Both the position numbers and the translations under genes were made by a program. The notes beneath the pieces are model-generated. The model was not told the origin of the DNA and made no database searches. It saw only the letters and a list, made by a program, of their open reading frames with translations. Positions 59,594-64,000 of a stretch of DNA of 64,000 bases are shown here, piece after piece (positions within the stretch are counted from its first letter, which is position 1; each line of letters starts with the position of its first letter). The DNA is from Alcanivorax sp. (GTDB taxonomy: Bacteria; Pseudomonadota; Gammaproteobacteria; Pseudomonadales; Alcanivoracaceae): NCBI RefSeq assembly GCF_019431375.1, contig NZ_CP080267.1:3902001-3966000 (forward strand), read 5' to 3'.

Positions 59594-61439
59594 CACTGGG
59601 AGCATGGCTGACCTGCCAGTGGAAGTCGGCGGCGCCGCCTTCGCCCACCCAGGCCGGGAACCACAGGGTATTGTCCATGGTGGCGTAGCGTAGCCGGGCG
59701 ATATCGATGTCCCGTTCCTCGGCCAGTTCCACCATGCGTTGCAGTATCTTGCCATGGTGCACCTGATCCACTTCCTTGATGGTGTCCAACATGGCCTGGC
59801 GCATCAGGCTGTTGAAATCATCGCGGGCGATGCCGGAAAAATTCATCCGGTTCAAGTCCGCGAGGAAGGCATCGGCCAGGGCTTCTACCGTGGTAAAACG
59901 GTCTTCTTCCTCTTGCAGTTCTCGCAAGCGCTGGTTGACCACCTCGTCATATTTGTCGAAGGCGCCATCTTCCTCGGCGTCTGCCAATGCCAGAATGGCT
60001 TCGCCCAGACTGTCCATGTCCAGATAATCCAGTTTTGGAATGGCTCCGAGTAGATCAATCACCGTGCGCGGCATGCCTTCACTCTCAAAGCCCAATCGTG
60101 GGGTAGCGCCCGGGTGGCGTTCATGCTTGGTGGTGCTTGTCTTGTCGTCCTCGTAGAACATGTTCATGGTCACGCCATTGAGGAAGGCATCGAATAAGCC
60201 ATCGGGAACCACTGGCATATGGTTACTGAAAAACATTTCCCAGCCCTGGTTGGAATCCATATGCAGCCAGTCGCCGGGTAACCGGGTAGTGCCAAGGGTG
60301 TGCTCGAAATCGTTCATCACGCCATCCACGGTACCGTACTGGCCTTTACCATAGACGGAATCATAGGTGATGCGGGCGCCGTCCAGGTTATGAAAATCGA
60401 TGGCGAAATGAATGCGGGGCTCACGCAGGAACATCAGGAAAAATTTCAGCACCTTGACGCTGCCAATGGCAAACCGGGAAGGAATGGTCACCGACTGTTC
60501 GTAAAAATCCACCTGGAATTTCTGGCTGAAAAAAGTCGGCAGATAGGCGTACCAGATACGCGCCTTAACCAGAATTGAGGCTCTGACCGCGCCGTCCTTG
60601 ACGGCAATAGGGGTGGCCTTGATGTTCTTGCGGGTATCCAGATCCACGCGCAGATTCTGGTTGAAAATGCCGGTGCTGATGTTGACGTAGATATTGTCGA
60701 TGACATTCTCGTCCTTGTGTGGCCCCAACCGCGGAGACATGCCCTTGATCTGGGTGAAATCCTTGGGCTCGTAGTCCATCTGCATCAGAGTGGTTTCGAT
60801 GTGCCCTTTCTCCAGATCCACCTGCACATAGTCGGCCCGCGAGCGCTCGCTGTTATTGCGTACCAGATAAATATAACGGGGTTGGTTGCGGGGGGAATCC
60901 AGGCGGATTTCCTCCAGCATCTTGCCTTCCTTTAATGCATGCTGCTGCGGATCGAAACGGTCCCAGCCGCCGTCGCGGAACATGAAAGCCAGTTCGTCGA
61001 AATCATCAAAAATCCCGGGCTCGCCTTCCGGCTTGTGATCATTGTGACCCTCGATCCAGATCAGACCGGTCTTGTCGAACTCGTCGATCTGGAAGGGAAT
61101 CGGAATCAGTTTGCCTGCCCGCACCGCCATCAGCGACAGCTCTTCGGTGGGGATGCCGTTGTGCGCTGCCAGCTCGAAGCCCTTCATCTCCATGGGGTAA
61201 AGGTAGGTGAACTGGGTGGTATCCAGCGCCTTGAGAGTACGATCGAGCTGATCGGTGGAAATATTGCGCAGGCCGGATGCCCAGCGGCTCATGGCACTGG
61301 GATCTGCCTTGTAGAAGTCCAGGAAGTGCTCGAAGTAGGGATCGGGAACGCCTTCTGTCCAGATTTCCCGTGCCTGTAATGGGCTCACCAGAGTGAGGAA
61401 AAGGGCGGTGAGACCGATCCATGCCTGTCTGCCGGTCAT
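59547..61439 (-). CDS. Large secreted protein of unknown function
   Basis: A 630-residue protein with a signal peptide (MTGRQAWIGLTALFLTLVSPLQA, cleavage before REIWTEG). No family recognised. Visible features: YMEMKGFELAAHNG-like PMEMKGFELAAHNGIP, FQIDEFDKTGLIWIEGHND with an acidic cluster GIFDDFDELAFMFRDGGWD (a possible metal or Ca2+ site), several aromatic strands in the centre (residues 220-370), an Asp/Glu-rich helical segment near 490-550 and the C-terminal HFHWQVSH-like DFHWQVSHAPS. Possibly periplasmic or outer-membrane. Overlaps trmH at the 3' end by 47 bases. Confidence 0.75.
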   Translation of the reverse strand: MTGRQAWIGLTALFLTLVSPLQAREIWTEGVPDPYFEHFLDFYKADPSAMSRWASGLRNISTDQLDRTLKALDTTQFTYLYPMEMKGFELAAHNGIPTEELSLMAVRAGKLIPIPFQIDEFDKTGLIWIEGHNDHKPEGEPGIFDDFDELAFMFRDGGWDRFDPQQHALKEGKMLEEIRLDSPRNQPRYIYLVRNNSERSRADYVQVDLEKGHIETTLMQMDYEPKDFTQIKGMSPRLGPHKDENVIDNIYVNISTGIFNQNLRVDLDTRKNIKATPIAVKDGAVRASILVKARIWYAYLPTFFSQKFQVDFYEQSVTIPSRFAIGSVKVLKFFLMFLREPRIHFAIDFHNLDGARITYDSVYGKGQYGTVDGVMNDFEHTLGTTRLPGDWLHMDSNQGWEMFFSNHMPVVPDGLFDAFLNGVTMNMFYEDDKTSTTKHERHPGATPRLGFESEGMPRTVIDLLGAIPKLDYLDMDSLGEAILALADAEEDGAFDKYDEVVNQRLRELQEEEDRFTTVEALADAFLADLNRMNFSGIARDDFNSLMRQAMLDTIKEVDQVHHGKILQRMVELAEERDIDIARLRYATMDNTLWFPAWVGEGGAADFHWQVSHAPSAKPLGPVSASVATAP

Positions 61440-61488
61440 TTTGTTATTCTCTTGGACGATTTGAATTGGCGAAACAAGGCCCTAGGGT

Positions 61489-62166
61489 ATGACAAGCAAT
61501 CACGAAAGAGTAGGCCTTGACGCCTTGCATGAACGGCTCCACCGCGTATTACCGGCGGTATCCCTGTCCTGCCAGGTGCTGCCGAAGACGCCGCAGATCC
61601 GCTTATGGCTGCTGGATGAGTTATTTCCTGAACAGGCTCTGGACCCGCAAATCGTCAATGCCATTATGGAAGAGCCTCCATACTGGTCGTTTTGCTGGGC
61701 GTCCGGTCAGGTGCTGGCAGAGTTTCTGCTCGCGCACCCCGAGTGGGTGCAGGGTCGCTGTGTGGTGGATGTGGGGCCAGGCTCCGGGGTGGTGGCGATT
61801 GCCGCTGCCCTGGCCGGGGCCGGCCGGGTGATTGCCTGCGATCTGGATCAGGATGCGCTGACCGCGACCGCTGTGAACGCGGCAGAAAACGGCGTCGAGA
61901 TCGAACTAAGCCAGGATCTGGACAGTGCGCTGGCGGCGGCGGATCTGGTGACCGCGGCGGATATACTCTACGACCGGGAAAACCTGCCATTGCTGGCCCG
62001 TTTCCAGCAGGCGGACCGGGTGCTGCTGGCCGATTCCCGGGTGCCGGATCTGGACCCGCCCGGGTACCAGTTGCTGGGCCAATGGCAGTCCTGCACCTGG
62101 CCGGATCTTGGGGAATCCAGTGAGTACAACGGGGTCAGGCTGTTCGCCTCGGAACCGTCGGCCTGA
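61489..62166 (+). CDS. Class I SAM-dependent methyltransferase (EtfB-lysine-type)
   Basis: A 225-residue Rossmann methyltransferase. PYWSFCWASGQVLAEFLL and VVDVGPGSGVVAIAAALAG (SAM-binding Gly-rich loop) match the METTL20/EtfB-lysine-N-methyltransferase group; AADLVTAADILYDRENLPLL carries the post-motif D region. Its likely target is a protein lysine (perhaps ETF-beta), by analogy. Divergent from the large unknown gene, 138 bases ahead of degQ. Confidence 0.8.
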   Translation: MTSNHERVGLDALHERLHRVLPAVSLSCQVLPKTPQIRLWLLDELFPEQALDPQIVNAIMEEPPYWSFCWASGQVLAEFLLAHPEWVQGRCVVDVGPGSGVVAIAAALAGAGRVIACDLDQDALTATAVNAAENGVEIELSQDLDSALAAADLVTAADILYDRENLPLLARFQQADRVLLADSRVPDLDPPGYQLLGQWQSCTWPDLGESSEYNGVRLFASEPSA

Positions 62167-62300
62167 AGCAATGTCAGAAAAAATGTACGGCGTTGCTATC
62201 CGCCCTTGGCGGCCACTGCATTTGCCATACAGGAGGTGGGAAGGTCTCCACCGGTGAAAACCGTTTTTTTGCTTGTTTTCCCATTACAGGAGGAACGACG

Positions 62301-63686
62301 TTGTTGAATACCAAGAATCCGCTGCAACCCGTTGTCTGGATGCTGGCACTGTGTGTCATCGCCTTGTCGCCGGTGCATGCGGCGCTGCCATCCGCCACCG
62401 GCGACGGCCAGGCGCTGCCTTCGCTGGCGCCGATGCTGGAAAAAACCTCCCCGGCGGTGGTCAATATCGCCATCGAAACGCGGATCCGTACCGCCCGTAA
62501 TCCACTGATGGAAGATCCCTTCTTCCGCCGTTTCTTCAATATCCCAGAGCAACAACAACGTGAGCGCCGTGCCGCCAGTGCCGGTTCCGGCGTGATCGTG
62601 GATGCCAGGGAAGGCTATGTGCTGACCAATGCTCACGTGGTGAAGAATGCGGATTCCATTGAAGTCACCCTCACCGATGGCCGGGAATTGTCAGCGGAGT
62701 TGGTGGGTACCGATGAGGAAGTGGACCTGGCGGTGCTCAAGCTGGAGTCGGCCAATGATCTGACACAAATCGCTATTGCCGATTCCACCGGTTTACGGGT
62801 GGGCGATTTCGTCGTGGCGATCGGCAACCCCTTCGGACTGGGGCAGACCGTCACCAGTGGCATCGTCTCTGCGCTGGGTCGAACCGGCCTGGGGATTGAA
62901 GGCTATGAAAGCTTTATCCAGACCGATGCCTCTATCAATCCGGGCAACTCCGGTGGCGCCCTGGTGAACCTGCGTGGCGAGTTGGTGGGTATCAACACTG
63001 CCATTATTGCCCCTGCCGGTGGCAATGTGGGTATCGGTTTCGCTATTCCCACGGAAATGGCCGAGAACGTGATGCATCAGCTGATCGAGCATGGCGAAGT
63101 TCGCCGCGGCGTGCTGGGCGTCACTGTTCAGGATCTCACCGCCGAGCTCGCAGAGGCCTTTGGGGTCGACCGCCGGAGCGGGGTGGTCATCACTCAGGTG
63201 ATGGAGGAAAGCGCGGCGGAAAAAGCCGGCATTAAAAGTGGTGATGTGGTAATTGCCGTGGATGGCCGCCCGGTGAAGCGGGCAGCGGATCTGCGTAACA
63301 AGGTCGGTATGGCGCCGGTGGGTGAGAAGGTGAAGCTGACGGTCCTCCGCGATGGCAAGAAGCGTGAGATGACAGCGGTCATCCGCGAGTCGTCCCAGCA
63401 GGCATCCAGCGGCGAGACCGTCTCCAAGTACCTGGAAGGTGCCAGCCTGCGGGACCTGCGCAAGGGGGAGTTGCAGCATGCAGACAGTGGCGTGCTGGTG
63501 GACGATGTGAAGCAGGGTTCTCCCGCCTGGCGTGCAGGGTTGCGTCGCGGCGATGTGATCATCAACGCCAATCGTCAGGATGTGCAGAATACGGCAGAAC
63601 TGCGCAGTGCCATTGGCGACAAGGACGGCACCCTGTTGTTGCGGGTGAATCGCAATGGCGGTGTGTTCTTTGTGGTGATCCGCTGA
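62301..63686 (+). CDS. degQ: Periplasmic serine endoprotease DegQ
   Basis: HtrA-family protease/chaperone of 461 residues, close to E. coli DegQ (455). Signal peptide to about residue 28 (cleavage after VHA), SPAVVNIAIE, catalytic triad His in YVLTNAHVV, Asp in EEVDLAVLKL, Ser in NPGNSGGALVNL; two PDZ domains (about 265-350, 370-455). The start is TTG at 62301 with AGGAGG seven bases before; an ATG start is not available in the right place. Confidence 0.95.
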   Translation: MLNTKNPLQPVVWMLALCVIALSPVHAALPSATGDGQALPSLAPMLEKTSPAVVNIAIETRIRTARNPLMEDPFFRRFFNIPEQQQRERRAASAGSGVIVDAREGYVLTNAHVVKNADSIEVTLTDGRELSAELVGTDEEVDLAVLKLESANDLTQIAIADSTGLRVGDFVVAIGNPFGLGQTVTSGIVSALGRTGLGIEGYESFIQTDASINPGNSGGALVNLRGELVGINTAIIAPAGGNVGIGFAIPTEMAENVMHQLIEHGEVRRGVLGVTVQDLTAELAEAFGVDRRSGVVITQVMEESAAEKAGIKSGDVVIAVDGRPVKRAADLRNKVGMAPVGEKVKLTVLRDGKKREMTAVIRESSQQASSGETVSKYLEGASLRDLRKGELQHADSGVLVDDVKQGSPAWRAGLRRGDVIINANRQDVQNTAELRSAIGDKDGTLLLRVNRNGGVFFVVIR

Positions 63687-63694
63687 TTGGTTGA

Positions 63695-63832
63695 GTTGCA
63701 AGTTTCAAGTTGAAAGTTGCAACGCGGATCAGGTTATAACCGCTCTGAGGCCGTGCCCGCGTATTAGCGCGGGCACGGCCTGCTTGTTATATGGATAAGC
63801 CAGTCCGCGCCTTGCAACTTGTAACTTGCGCC
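63695..63832. repeat. Heptamer element I (inverted GTTNNAA arrays with 14-bp core hairpin)
   Basis: Left array 63695-63722 (GTTGCAA, GTTTCAA, GTTGAAA units), starting nine bases after the degQ stop; right array 63812-63832 (three units) ends exactly at the stop of the convergent gene. The core 63748-63781 is a perfect 14-bp stem with a TATTAG loop. The array ends CAACGCGG, as E and F do. Confidence 0.88.
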
Positions 63833-64000
63833 TCACTCTTCGAATTTTCCGTGCCGACCGGCGCCTTGCCGGAAACGTTCGGCGCCACCGATGGCTTCTT
63901 CGAACACAACCGGATAGCCGCCGGCGCCTTCCCGGCGCAGGGCTTCATCCTGGGGCAGATCCCATTGTTGATAGGCAGAAAGCCGGTCGGCCTGCAGGCA
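63833..64000 (-). CDS. Enoyl-CoA hydratase/isomerase (crotonase), C-terminal part
   Basis: The last 55 codons of a minus-strand gene that continues beyond the window. The C-terminus reads LQADRLSAYQQWDLPQDEAL, then AERFRQGAGRHGKFEE: the shape of crotonase-family C-termini (RADRxSxxxQWGLP, GAxRFxxGxGRHG). Its reaction (hydratase or isomerase) cannot be told. Stop TGA at 63833-63835, next to the right array of element I. Confidence 0.75.
   Translation of the reverse strand, partial: CLQADRLSAYQQWDLPQDEALRREGAGGYPVVFEEAIGGAERFRQGAGRHGKFEE

Overview
The window reads as an ordinary housekeeping stretch of a GC-rich gammaproteobacterial chromosome. The gene content and order (tolA-tolB-pal-cpoB-queE-queC-tRNA-Lys; nadA-M48 protease-tusA-perM-bcp-gcvR-dapA-bamC-MBL-purC; mltF/purL; corB-like/ypjD/ffh-rpsP-rimM-trmD-rplS; xerD-dsbC-alaC-hom-thrC) follow, from memory, three blocks of Pseudomonas aeruginosa joined together. 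A BCCT carrier beside a porin, together with the general protein style, makes an Alcanivorax-like marine bacterium the best guess. This is inference; no database was consulted.

Layout. 1-4716: the Tol-Pal envelope complex, then preQ0 synthesis (queE, queC) and tRNA-Lys. 5060-5452: a small SLOG-fold protein. 5585-12193: a tightly coupled six-gene operon (YbgA-like protein, MerR regulator, photolyase, FAD oxidoreductase, DUF1365 protein, Cfa-like methyltransferase). It is headed by a TGTACA-N12-TGTACA site that matches the operator I recall for light-responsive LitR/PplR regulators. 12341-20773: NAD synthesis, envelope proteostasis, lysine and purine synthesis. 20829-25323: small envelope proteins, an HD-domain protein, a GntR regulator, tRNA-Val and a DUF72 pair. 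25406-31088: mltF and purL, divergent. 31278-36279: two tandem hot-dog thioesterases, Nudix enzymes, a gamma-carbonic anhydrase and a patatin phospholipase. 36433-42804: CorB-like protein, YpjD, Ffh and the rpsP operon. 43118-49101: xerD, dsbC, alaC and threonine synthesis. 49593-52472: porin and BCCT transporter. 52532-57331: small accessory genes and an LpxR-like lipid A deacylase in visibly AT-richer DNA. 57390-64000: CoA-transferase, trmH, a large unknown secreted protein, an EtfB-type methyltransferase, DegQ, and the 3' end of an enoyl-CoA hydratase.

The most unusual non-coding signal is a family of intergenic elements. Each is made of degenerate tandem heptamers, often as two inverted arrays flanking a GC-rich hairpin. 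They sit directly after, or even inside, stop codons. At least nine loci are visible, each with its own heptamer consensus, and one related element has a 9-bp period. A second family of Pseudomonas REP-like (GTAGGAGC/GCGAA) inverted pairs shares the same intergenic spaces. No transposase, prophage, CRISPR array or rRNA operon was seen.
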